Below are positions 1-6,167 of a stretch of DNA of 8,356 nt, piece by piece. The DNA is from Thermoplasmata archaeon (GTDB lineage Archaea; Thermoplasmatota; Thermoplasmata; SG8-5): positions 1 through 8,356 of the forward strand of contig JAGLQM010000032.1 in the NCBI GenBank assembly GCA_023136815.1, written 5' to 3'. The notes under the pieces were generated by a model, which saw only the letters and a program-made list of their open reading frames with translations, was not told where the DNA came from and did no database searches. Made by a program: the position numbers and the translations under genes. Position 1 is the stretch's first letter, and the number at the start of each line of letters is the position of its first letter.

Positions 1-1
1 T

Positions 2-116
2 TGTCAAATCTGCGTCTCACCTAACTCGAAAACCATACCTGGTTTTCGTTAGAATGAATTTTTAATTCATTCTATATTTGACGAATATTTACACATCAAC
101 TGTCAAAGTTAGGATG
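2..116. repeat. Bipartite conserved non-coding element, copy 1
   Basis: A 23-nt box at 2-24 (starts TGTCAAATCTGCG, ends CACCTAA) and a 13-nt box at 104-116 (CAAAGTTAGGATG) both recur exactly in inverted orientation at 6135-6113 and 6033-6021, again 79 nt apart. Between the boxes are two hairpins: 27-34 pairing with 41-48 (8 bp, 6-nt loop) and 51-60 pairing with 64-73 (10 bp, TTT loop). CCTAACT (20-26) can pair with AGTTAGG (107-113), which would close the two hairpins into a three-way junction. On the plus strand no coding region follows this copy. Read on the minus strand it points toward whatever lies left of the window. It may be an ncRNA, a leader or a protein-binding module; the strand is undetermined. 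Confidence 0.6.
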
Positions 117-149
117 TAAGAGAAATATCACCCAGTTATGTTCAATAAT

Positions 150-221
150 CGGAGTTTCTGTTATACTATAGAAGTAAACTCCGTCCGAACTGGATACTAA
201 TTGTATTATGATTACAGTTCG
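150..221 (-). terminator. Two tandem hairpins after the GTPase operon
   Basis: Immediately after the minus-strand TAG (224-222) come two perfect inverted repeats. The first pairs 215-221 with 186-192 (CGAACTG/CAGTTCG, 7 bp, 22-nt loop). The second pairs 176-183 with 150-157 (CGGAGTTT/AAACTCCG, 8 bp, 18-nt loop). Neither is followed by a clean T-run on the minus strand, so termination or 3'-end protection is inferred from position only. They could instead belong to the structured element at 2-116. Confidence 0.35.
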
Positions 222-1034
222 CTACATCCTCAGCAAATAATTTCTGCGTTCAACCTTGTTCTTGATTATCTGGTTCGGTGACAAGGTGTCTTTTTCTATC
301 TCTGCCAGGCGGTCAATGAGCTTGAGTATCTGGTCCTTTGAAGGATTCCTGATATCCAGCCCGATGGTATTACATTGCTTCCGCAAAACAGCCATTGTGA
401 AATCGGTTTCCTGGCCGTAATGCTCCACAAAATGTCCGAAAATGTTGTCCATAACCTCTCCCGGACTTAGTTTAATAATCTTTTTCTTCACAGAAACAGA
501 GGCATCATCCTTTCCGCCTACCAGAGCCTTTCCAAGTGTGATAAAAGAATTCTCCACGTTCTCGCCGGTCTTTGCGCTGGTGAGCATATAATATCCACCA
601 TATTCGCTGGCCAACTTGCTTAAATCAGATTCATCGAAGCACTCTTTCTCAATAAGGTCACATTTGTTTGCCAGAAAGACAATGGGAATATTGCTGGTCG
701 CCTTCTGGAGCTCCGGGATCCAGTAATCATGAAGACTCTGTAAACTTTCGGGCCTTGTGACATCGTAGACAACCAAAGCTCCGCTGGTTCCCTGAAAACT
801 CATTGACTGAACCTTGCGATATTCCTTCTGGCCCAGTATGTCCCATATCATGAGTGTTAAATTCAATTCCTTACCAAAGTAATTCACTGCCAGTTCTTTC
901 TTCACGGTCTTGGTTCCAATAGTGGCGATATAGGAATCGTCGAATGTATCATAAACATATTTTCTCACAAGTGAGGTTTTACCAACTGATGAATCGCCCA
1001 GAAGACATACTTTCTTGATTAGCTTACTTGCCAT
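222..1034 (-). CDS. Ras/Rab-like small GTPase with an extra C-terminal domain
   Basis: A 270-residue protein whose first ~175 residues are a complete Ras-superfamily G domain. Visible motifs are G1 GDSSVGKT (13-20), G2 Thr38 in a Rab-like YIATIG context, G3 WDILGQ (64-69, with the DxxGQ glutamine kept), G4 NKCD (123-126) and G5 SAK (153-155). It should act as a GTP/GDP switch in the cytoplasm. Residues ~180-270 form an added, mostly helical, charged domain that I do not recognise. There is no C-terminal cysteine, so prenylation is unlikely. ATG is chosen because AGGGGG lies just upstream, and the gap to the preceding GTPase gene is only 12 bases. It is clearly paralogous to that neighbour and is the last gene of a KaiC-like/GTPase/GTPase operon. 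The G-domain call is firm; the pathway is unknown. Confidence 0.92.
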   Translation of the reverse strand: MASKLIKKVCLLGDSSVGKTSLVRKYVYDTFDDSYIATIGTKTVKKELAVNYFGKELNLTLMIWDILGQKEYRKVQSMSFQGTSGALVVYDVTRPESLQSLHDYWIPELQKATSNIPIVFLANKCDLIEKECFDESDLSKLASEYGGYYMLTSAKTGENVENSFITLGKALVGGKDDASVSVKKKIIKLSPGEVMDNIFGHFVEHYGQETDFTMAVLRKQCNTIGLDIRNPSKDQILKLIDRLAEIEKDTLSPNQIIKNKVERRNYLLRM

Positions 1035-1046
1035 ACTGGCCCCCTA

Positions 1047-1586
1047 TTATTTCATCTCTGGAAAATATTTGTCGATTATGGCATCTCCAAGCGCATGAAA
1101 TGCCTCTACCACGTTCTCTCCGGTCTTGGCACTGCTGAACATGGCCTTTCCGCCGTACTGGCTCACATTGGAGTTCAACTGCTCCTGGGTGATCTTGGGC
1201 TTCAGATCGCATTTATTGGCAAGGAAAATGACTGGCACATCCCCCACAACCTGCTGTGTGGAGGCCATCCAGTCATGAATGTTCTTTGCGGTTTCTGGTC
1301 GGGTAGAATCGGAAATTGCCAGTACCCCATGTGCACCGTAGAAATAGGCATCTTGAAGCAAAGAGCGGTAGCTGGCCTGACCAATTATGTCCCATATCAT
1401 CATGTCCATGATAATTTCCTTATCATCGAGATCAAAGATTATTGTTTTCTTTGTTATTTTGGTTCCAATGGTAGTGATATAGGAATCGTCAAAAAGATCA
1501 AGCACGAATTTTTTGATCAAGCTGGTTTTGCCTACAGCTGAATCGCCCACCAAACATACTTTCACCTTCAGTCTTTGCTCAATCAT
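1047..1586 (-). CDS. Ras/Rab-like small GTPase
   Basis: A 179-residue single-domain GTPase of ordinary Ras/Rab length. Motifs are G1 GDSAVGKT (14-21), G2 Thr39 (YITTIG), G3 WDIIGQ (65-70), G4 NKCD (124-127) and G5 SAK (152-154). It ends in PEMK with no cysteine, so no lipid anchor is apparent. The start ATG lies 9 bases after the stop of the KaiC-like gene. The Shine-Dalgarno GAGGAC overlaps that stop (TGAGGAC), which suggests translational coupling. The next gene downstream is a paralogous GTPase, so this is a tandem duplication. By family, such proteins switch between GTP and GDP forms and bind an effector in the GTP state. No GAP, exchange factor or Roadblock protein is encoded nearby. The KaiC-like ATPase is the obvious partner candidate, by inference only. 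Confidence 0.92.
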   Translation of the reverse strand: MIEQRLKVKVCLVGDSAVGKTSLIKKFVLDLFDDSYITTIGTKITKKTIIFDLDDKEIIMDMMIWDIIGQASYRSLLQDAYFYGAHGVLAISDSTRPETAKNIHDWMASTQQVVGDVPVIFLANKCDLKPKITQEQLNSNVSQYGGKAMFSSAKTGENVVEAFHALGDAIIDKYFPEMK

Positions 1587-1595
1587 GAGATGTCC

Positions 1596-2312
1596 TCAAA
1601 TCTTGCTCTGGGATATGGCCTTCGTTGCCTTGAACTGGCCGCCATCGAAAAGCAGAGAATGATAATCGCTGTTGTGATTAGCAGCACGCATCTTCACGCA
1701 TCTTATCTGTCTTTGCACGCTGATGTCACCGATCTCAGCGTTCCTCAGATAGATTATTCCATCGGCCAGGAAGTCCTCGCCATGCTCAGAGAGCTTCTTT
1801 GTGTCGGCATCCATCTCAGTGATAAGAACAGTGGTTACGCCCAGATCCCTGAGCCACTCGAACAGGTGGAATAAATCTTCCCTGGGATTCTCAAATTTCG
1901 CCAGCACATTAAGGACTGGCAATGAATCTATAACCAGTAACTGATAATCATTTGTCTCTTTTAGATTTTTAGCGTACATCTTGAAAACCTGCACCCAACT
2001 CTGCTCCTGTAGCTGGGTGAGTTTTTTTCTGATGAGACCTATGTCGATTATCTCTATATTGTTGACAACATCCATTGGGTTCATTCCCAATGTGACCATA
2101 TGTTTGGCCAGACTCTTGGAACTCTGCTCCAGAGTGACATAAAGACCGTTCAAACTCTCTTCCTTTGCTCCATTATATAACATATTAAAGGCAATAGATG
2201 ACTTCATTGTGCCTGGTTGACCAACAAGAAGTACAACGCTTCCTTCTGGTATTCCACCTTGCATCTTCTCATCGAAACCCTCTATGTAGGTCTTAACATA
2301 TCCTTCTTCCAT
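1596..2312 (-). CDS. Single-domain KaiC/RAD55-family ATPase
   Basis: A 238-residue RecA-fold ATPase of the archaeal KaiC-like (RAD55) type. The N-terminus YIEGFDEKMQGGIPEGSVVL is the classic KaiC-family opening. Walker A is GQPGTMKS (31-38), with Met where the textbook P-loop has Gly, a variant I associate with archaeal KaiC-like proteins. Glu62 in YVTLEQS sits where KaiC has its catalytic glutamates. Walker B is LLVID (125-129). There is only one domain, half the length of cyanobacterial KaiC, and no KaiA or KaiB is present. The start ATG is preceded by GGAGGG (2320-2325) at 7-base spacing. It is the first gene of an operon with two Ras-like GTPases, so a signalling role is more likely than recombination. 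The substrate is unknown. Confidence 0.88.
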   Translation of the reverse strand: MEEGYVKTYIEGFDEKMQGGIPEGSVVLLVGQPGTMKSSIAFNMLYNGAKEESLNGLYVTLEQSSKSLAKHMVTLGMNPMDVVNNIEIIDIGLIRKKLTQLQEQSWVQVFKMYAKNLKETNDYQLLVIDSLPVLNVLAKFENPREDLFHLFEWLRDLGVTTVLITEMDADTKKLSEHGEDFLADGIIYLRNAEIGDISVQRQIRCVKMRAANHNSDYHSLLFDGGQFKATKAISQSKI

Positions 2313-2341
2313 GACTTGGCCCTCCTAAACTTTCCATCAAT

Positions 2342-2364
2342 TTGAATGGATACAAACCATTCAA
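2342..2364 (-). promoter_or_regulatory. 8-bp inverted repeat near the KaiC-like transcription start
   Basis: TTGAATGG (2342-2349) and CCATTCAA (2357-2364) are exact reverse complements separated by 7 bases. The repeat begins about 28 bases downstream of the TATA box at 2392-2399 on the minus strand. It would therefore lie at or just after the expected transcription start, where it could act as a repressor operator or a 5'-leader hairpin. It could also be a 3' hairpin for the upstream NMD3 transcript, although no T-run follows. Confidence 0.45.
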
Positions 2365-2391
2365 TTAATTAATACATAAAGGACAATATGG

Positions 2392-2399
2392 TTTATATA
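2392..2399 (-). promoter_or_regulatory. TATA box of the KaiC-like/GTPase operon
   Basis: The minus strand reads TATATAAA here, a near-ideal archaeal TATA box. It sits about 80 bases upstream of the KaiC-like ATG, in an AT-rich 103-base gap after the NMD3 stop. Transcription would start near 2367, giving a leader of about 55 bases that includes the inverted repeat at 2342-2364 and the GGAGGG site. Confidence 0.6.
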
Positions 2400-2415
2400 G
2401 TTAATTGGTGAAGCA

Positions 2416-3435
2416 TCAGACAACATGCAACTGCTCGTCATAACGAACAACTGGCACAGTTTCACCGACTTGCTTGAGATATGGTGGCCGGAGCACGGTG
2501 ACGGTTTTAAAGTTCTCTGGATCAAGTATCTGGATTGCCTTTCCCTCATAGCTCACCACAACAGCTTCCATCAATTTAGAATATTTTGCAACTGGCTTTA
2601 TCTTTGAATCGTCTGGTGACATTCTGTAAATCTGGCCTTTGGCAACACTCTTGAGGGAGAGGATTTTCCGGCTAACTGCATCAACAACATAGAGCTTCTT
2701 GTCATAAGCAACAACATCCCCGCGTCCATGAATCGGTAATCTAACTAAAATCGTCCAACGATAGAGGTCCTGGCCATCCCTCATTCCCACCATGGAGTTT
2801 GATTCCTTGATGGTGGCCCCATATCCTTCCCTCATTCTGGCAGCTATGTTCTTTGCAAGTACAATTGAACCAATGTAATAATCCATGCCGCCAGGAACTA
2901 CTCCCCATTTTGTGAGGAAAGCATTTTCTTCGTTGCCAGCAAGGGAATCAACATATCTCAAAATCTGCTGATTTTCAATGGCCAGTTCTATTTCAGCATC
3001 CTTGGAAGCAACACCATCCCTGCGCAACTGGAGGATGGCTTCATAATAGTCACTGCTTCGTCTGGAACAGCTTGGACACATCTGCACCCTGATGCGAATG
3101 CCGATTTCCAAGTCCTGCTTGAACTCTTGACCTCCGATGATGGCAATGGCCTGACATGTGACTCTGTGCTCGCCTTTCACAGGTTCAAATTCTGGAATCT
3201 CCCAGTGAATACTATCTATCTGTTTATGGGTTTTTGTCTTATCATCGAGAATTCTGCTGGCCTGCTCGACATAATCAAGGTCTCGCCATCTGCCGCGGTC
3301 ATAGAAATTACCGCAGTCATGACACATCTCCAGCTCAATATGACTGGGTGAATTGATTAAATCCTTTGATAGGAGACATTCTCGGCATAGAGAGCCGTAT
3401 AATTTTTCTTCCGAACCGCATTCAACACAAAACAT
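2416..3435 (-). CDS. nmd3: NMD3 family large-ribosomal-subunit biogenesis factor
   Basis: A 339-residue protein with the NMD3 zinc-binding N-terminus: CVEC (3-6), CREC (17-20), CHDCG (38-42) and CPSC (120-123), four Cys pairs for two zinc sites. The 'MFCVECG' opening and the spacing match archaeal NMD3, which lacks the export-signal tail of eukaryotic NMD3. In eukaryotes NMD3 binds the nascent 60S subunit and its nuclear exporter. In archaea a role in late 50S maturation or quality control is inferred. The start ATG has GAGGG (3442-3446) 6 bases upstream, and this overlaps the TGA of the DUF424 gene, so the two are probably translationally coupled. The C-terminal half looks like two beta-rich modules, as expected for the family. 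Confidence 0.88.
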   Translation of the reverse strand: MFCVECGSEEKLYGSLCRECLLSKDLINSPSHIELEMCHDCGNFYDRGRWRDLDYVEQASRILDDKTKTHKQIDSIHWEIPEFEPVKGEHRVTCQAIAIIGGQEFKQDLEIGIRIRVQMCPSCSRRSSDYYEAILQLRRDGVASKDAEIELAIENQQILRYVDSLAGNEENAFLTKWGVVPGGMDYYIGSIVLAKNIAARMREGYGATIKESNSMVGMRDGQDLYRWTILVRLPIHGRGDVVAYDKKLYVVDAVSRKILSLKSVAKGQIYRMSPDDSKIKPVAKYSKLMEAVVVSYEGKAIQILDPENFKTVTVLRPPYLKQVGETVPVVRYDEQLHVV

Positions 3436-3444
3436 ATTAATCCC

Positions 3445-3738
3445 TCATAAATTGAAAAACATGGCATGGGGTACCTCACAAATCTCGATTACAGCTTCGG
3501 GATGCACCATTTCCATTTTCACAGCTAGTTTGATTGTTCTCGGCCCCACTAGGTTAGCCGATGTTGCCTGAACAAGCATACTGCAAAATTCACCTTCATC
3601 AACTTTCTCACCATTGAAGAATTCTGTGCCCAGGTCAAGTTTTAGATCCTCTGATTCGAGACACTTACCAAATAGTTCAGAATCACAGGCTGCCAGCAAT
3701 ACTTCACCGCTCTGCCTGTGGAATTTTGCAATTATCAT
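3445..3738 (-). CDS. DUF424 family archaeal protein
   Basis: A 97-residue protein matching what I recall of DUF424, a small archaeal family of unknown function. Recognisable blocks are VLLAACDSELFGK (13-25), EFFNGEKVDE (39-48), ATSANLVGPR (58-67) and VPHAMF (89-94). The length is normal for the family. The ATG has GGAGG (3746-3750) 7 bases upstream. It precedes nmd3 by 9 bases with a shared TGA/Shine-Dalgarno junction, so the two are almost certainly co-transcribed. That context suggests work on ribosome assembly or translation, which is inference since no catalytic motif is visible. Confidence 0.85.
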   Translation of the reverse strand: MIIAKFHRQSGEVLLAACDSELFGKCLESEDLKLDLGTEFFNGEKVDEGEFCSMLVQATSANLVGPRTIKLAVKMEMVHPEAVIEICEVPHAMFFNL

Positions 3739-3813
3739 GATAAGGCCTCCTGCTTTGCAACAGGCAGCACATGAAAATATATTGTATTAATGTTATTATT
3801 TATTTTCATATCA
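3739..3813 (-). promoter_or_regulatory. Intergenic promoter region for DUF424-nmd3
   Basis: A 75-base, very AT-rich gap between the MCM stop and the DUF424 start. On the minus strand it holds two weak TATA-like tracts, AAATAAATAA (about 3797-3806) and AATATATTTTC (about 3773-3784). It also holds a 9-bp inverted repeat, ATGAAAATA (3771-3779) with TATTTTCAT (3801-3809). A short CCTG/CAGG stem (3749-3752, 3761-3764) touches the GGAGG ribosome-binding site. The hairpin could equally help end the MCM transcript, because it begins 4 bases after the MCM stop. Confidence 0.4.
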
Positions 3814-5982
3814 TCACAACTCGTGGGCGAACTTGAAAAGGGGCTCGCTATCCCTACGCCCAGACTGGAAGAAGTCACCTGATTTTCTCATGTTCTCCCA
3901 GATGGTACGCACCCGGTCTTCAGTGATATTAATGGCCTCTGCCTCCCTAATCACGTCGTCAACAGTGAAGCCCTGGCTGTCTTCTTTCAGAAGGTTCTTC
4001 ATTATCTTCCTGATTGCCATGAGTCTCTGTTGCTGGCTTTGCGGAACTCCGATGTATAACGTATCGGTATCCCATTCCAGTTCGTCGCCGCCACGGCCAA
4101 TGACCCGGCGGAGATATTCTCTAACTATTCGAATTGCACGTTCAGCATCATCAATATTCACTTCTTCACCCATTCGAGCTCGAGCACTGGCCTCTGCCAC
4201 CCGAACAAAACCCTCAAGCTGTCTGGCAGTTATGGGTACAGATTTTGCCTCACTGGACTCCCCAAGTTTCCGCACTTCCAGATAGTATTCCTTCAGACGG
4301 GCTATCGCCTCTTCTGTGAGTATGGGAAACTTATGTTTCTTGGCAATAAATACATATTTTCTAAGCAAGTCTGGATCTATCTGCGGTTTGCGGGAATTAT
4401 CCATCTTTGCATAACTCTCGGCATCAAAATTTTCCTCAGTATCGCTTTCATATTCGAAACGTTTTCGAAGCTCACCAACAAGATGGGACCGCAGAATATG
4501 GTCTGCAATTTTCGTATCCTCAGCGGCATTTGGCTTGTCGATAAGTGGGAATATTAGATCGAACCTTGAAAGTAATGTTGGCGGCAAGTTGATTTGATCG
4601 GCGATGTACTCCTGCTCACTGAATCTTCCATACTTCGGATTTGCCGCACCCAGTAATGAACATCTGGACTGTAGAGTGGCATTTATTCCGGCCTTTGCAA
4701 CGGAAATTGTCTGCTGCTCCATTGCCTCGTGCATGCTGCTTCTGTCCTGGGCTGACATCTTGTCCAGTTCGTCAATACAAGCCAATCCCTTATCTGCAAG
4801 TACCAGTACTCCGGCCTCCAGTGTCCAGCGACCTTCGCTCCAATCATCCTTCACGGCAGCGGCAGTCAAACCAGCACCAGTGGATGATTTACCTGAAGCA
4901 TATAGGCCTCGCGGAGTTATATCGGACATATACCTGAGAAGCTGCGACTTGGCTGTACCTGGGTCTCCAACAAGAAGAATGTGAATGTCACCTCTTATCT
5001 TGGTACCATCTGGCATTTCCTTTGGAATGCCGCCAAAAAGTTGCAATGCTAAAGCCTCTTTCTCAAACTCATTGCCAAAAATCGTAGGTGAAATTGAATC
5101 TCTTATGGTCTCGACTATATTTGGATCCCTGGACAGTTCCTCTATCTGGACCATCTCTTCCTCGGAAACTTCAATATCGAAGGCATCAGCCTCCATGTAC
5201 TCTATGCAATTGACATTAAGAAATATATCGAAAGTTGTCTGGCCCTGAGAACCCTTATGCCGCATCCGGCTGTCCAGAATGCCGTTTATTACAATCCTGG
5301 CACCAGGAAATATCATGCCAGCAATATCATCTTCCACATAGGCAGTGAGAGATTGAGGCTGTGCACCGCCCTCTAAACCTTCTGGCTTTTCCTGAATTTC
5401 TATCTTTTCGGTATCAATGAAACTTGAAAGTTCTTTATCAAGCTTGAATTTTGTCGAGCCAGCCACCCTTCCGCAGCCGCCCCCGCCACTTTCATCCTTG
5501 GCGCATTCCATGGGTTCGCGTACCATTGCCTCTTCCTGGAATATTGTGGTGATATGGCCGCATCTCAGGCACTTGAATGCCGCATTTTCCACCCTGGGAC
5601 GAACCTCATTGGCCTTCCGGACAAGACCTTCAACAGAAATAAACTGGCTCATGTGCTTTGACCTTATGTCGCGGATGCCAACCCGCAAGTCAGTGGGAAT
5701 TTCCTTAATTCTTAGATGAATGATTGCTCCTTCTTCAATAGTCTGGGCCATTTTTGCTATCTGGTATACTGCTGCTTCACCTGCCTTTACGACCCTTGTA
5801 GGAGACTTCAGAAGTTCATCTGCCATATCGACATCAAAATGCTCAATGTCGGCAAATAGTACATAGAGACTGCGTTCCTCTGGATAGATAGAAGCAATGC
5901 TGGCTATCTTCTTGTCGTAACCGTATTGGCCCAGGAATTCCTCCCATTTGTCTTGCAATGGTGTGCTGGCTAGTTCAGGCAA
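3814..5982 (-). CDS. mcm: Replicative minichromosome maintenance helicase MCM
   Basis: A 722-residue MCM, the hexameric 3'-5' helicase that unwinds DNA at archaeal forks. In order it has an N-terminal helical domain (~10-100), a zinc element with C138, C141, C160 and C170, an OB region to ~265, and the AAA+ core. The core shows Walker A GDPGTAKS (339-346), Walker B LACIDELDKM (400-409), sensor-1 AANPK (446-450) and arginine finger LLSRFD (470-475). The sensor-2 arginine lies in ITARQLE (584-590), and a winged helix follows at ~650-715. Length is normal and there is no intein. The start is TTG (5982-5980). The codon directly upstream is an in-frame TAA, GGGGGAGG (5989-5996) is 6 bases away, and the next in-frame ATG is at residue 53. 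No GINS, Cdc6 or PCNA gene is in the window. Confidence 0.97.
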   Translation of the reverse strand: MPELASTPLQDKWEEFLGQYGYDKKIASIASIYPEERSLYVLFADIEHFDVDMADELLKSPTRVVKAGEAAVYQIAKMAQTIEEGAIIHLRIKEIPTDLRVGIRDIRSKHMSQFISVEGLVRKANEVRPRVENAAFKCLRCGHITTIFQEEAMVREPMECAKDESGGGGCGRVAGSTKFKLDKELSSFIDTEKIEIQEKPEGLEGGAQPQSLTAYVEDDIAGMIFPGARIVINGILDSRMRHKGSQGQTTFDIFLNVNCIEYMEADAFDIEVSEEEMVQIEELSRDPNIVETIRDSISPTIFGNEFEKEALALQLFGGIPKEMPDGTKIRGDIHILLVGDPGTAKSQLLRYMSDITPRGLYASGKSSTGAGLTAAAVKDDWSEGRWTLEAGVLVLADKGLACIDELDKMSAQDRSSMHEAMEQQTISVAKAGINATLQSRCSLLGAANPKYGRFSEQEYIADQINLPPTLLSRFDLIFPLIDKPNAAEDTKIADHILRSHLVGELRKRFEYESDTEENFDAESYAKMDNSRKPQIDPDLLRKYVFIAKKHKFPILTEEAIARLKEYYLEVRKLGESSEAKSVPITARQLEGFVRVAEASARARMGEEVNIDDAERAIRIVREYLRRVIGRGGDELEWDTDTLYIGVPQSQQQRLMAIRKIMKNLLKEDSQGFTVDDVIREAEAINITEDRVRTIWENMRKSGDFFQSGRRDSEPLFKFAHEL

Positions 5983-5988
5983 TTAATG

Positions 5989-6010
5989 CCTCCCCCTTCT
6001 AATATTAGAA
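5989..6010 (-). promoter_or_regulatory. MCM ribosome-binding site with an adjacent palindrome
   Basis: The Shine-Dalgarno GGGGGAGG (5989-5996) is 6 bases from the TTG start and decides that start. Directly upstream is a perfect 14-base palindrome, TTCTAATATTAGAA (5997-6010), a plausible binding site for a dimeric regulator or a weak leader hairpin beside the ribosome site. Confidence 0.5.
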
Positions 6011-6020
6011 AGCTAATCTG

Positions 6021-6135
6021 CATCCTAACTTTGGTTATTAAAGGTTTACTAAACAGAAAAGTCATAGGAATCAGAGATTTCTCTTTACGTGAACCACTTT
6101 GTGTTTCACTATTTAGGTGAGACGCAGATTTGACA
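6021..6135. repeat. Bipartite conserved non-coding element, copy 2
   Basis: Inverted copy of the element at 2-116, read on the minus strand from 6135 to 6021. The 23-nt box (6135-6113) and the 13-nt box (6033-6021) are identical to copy 1, and the spacing is exactly 79 nt in both. By eye the interval matches at about 33 of 79 aligned positions. It still holds two hairpins in the same order: 6109-6101 with 6097-6089 (9 bp with one mismatch, AAA loop) and 6084-6080 with 6077-6073 (AGAGA/TCTCT). On the minus strand this is the upstream or leader region of mcm. On the plus strand it lies upstream of the mobB operon. Which gene it serves is not settled. Confidence 0.6.
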
Positions 6136-6141
6136 GGCGTG

Positions 6142-6149
6142 AATATAGT
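6142..6149 (-). promoter_or_regulatory. Candidate TATA box for mcm
   Basis: The minus strand reads ACTATATT, about 160 bases upstream of the mcm TTG. Transcription from it would start near 6120, inside the long box of the repeat, and give a leader of about 135 bases containing both hairpins. A weaker alternative is TTTAATAA near 6036-6043, which would give a leader of about 30 bases and leave the hairpins outside the transcript. Confidence 0.3.
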
Positions 6150-6154
6150 GTTAA

Positions 6155-6167
6155 TGTCAAATTTGCG
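6155..6167 (+). repeat. Partial third copy of the long box
   Basis: TGTCAAATTTGCG matches the first 13 bases of the 23-nt box at 12 of 13 positions. It lies in opposite orientation to the copy at 6135-6123, with a 19-base gap. The two form an inverted pair flanking the TATA-like sequence in the divergent mcm/mobB-operon region, the geometry of a dimeric operator. Confidence 0.5.

Noticed and set aside
1095..1541. 148-codon plus-strand open frame
   Set aside because: Antisense to a GTPase with a complete motif set; composition and lack of recognisable domains mark it as a shadow.
222..2312. Asgard archaeal origin because of Ras-like GTPases
   Set aside because: Small GTPases of this type also occur in other archaea and bacteria. 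Nothing else in the window is specific to Asgard lineages.
1596..2312. Circadian-clock KaiC
   Set aside because: Only one RecA domain is present, and there is no KaiA or KaiB. The wider archaeal KaiC/RAD55-like family is the safer call.
3833..4285. 150-codon plus-strand open frame
   Set aside because: Lies wholly antisense to mcm. Its serine/arginine-rich composition is typical of a reverse-strand shadow, and no ribosome site or family match is visible.
2..6135. Transposon or integrated element bounded by 23-bp inverted repeats
   Set aside because: The enclosed genes are housekeeping archaeal genes with no transposase or integrase. The repeat has a second conserved box at fixed spacing, which fits a regulatory or RNA element better. 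Recombination between the copies could still invert the segment.
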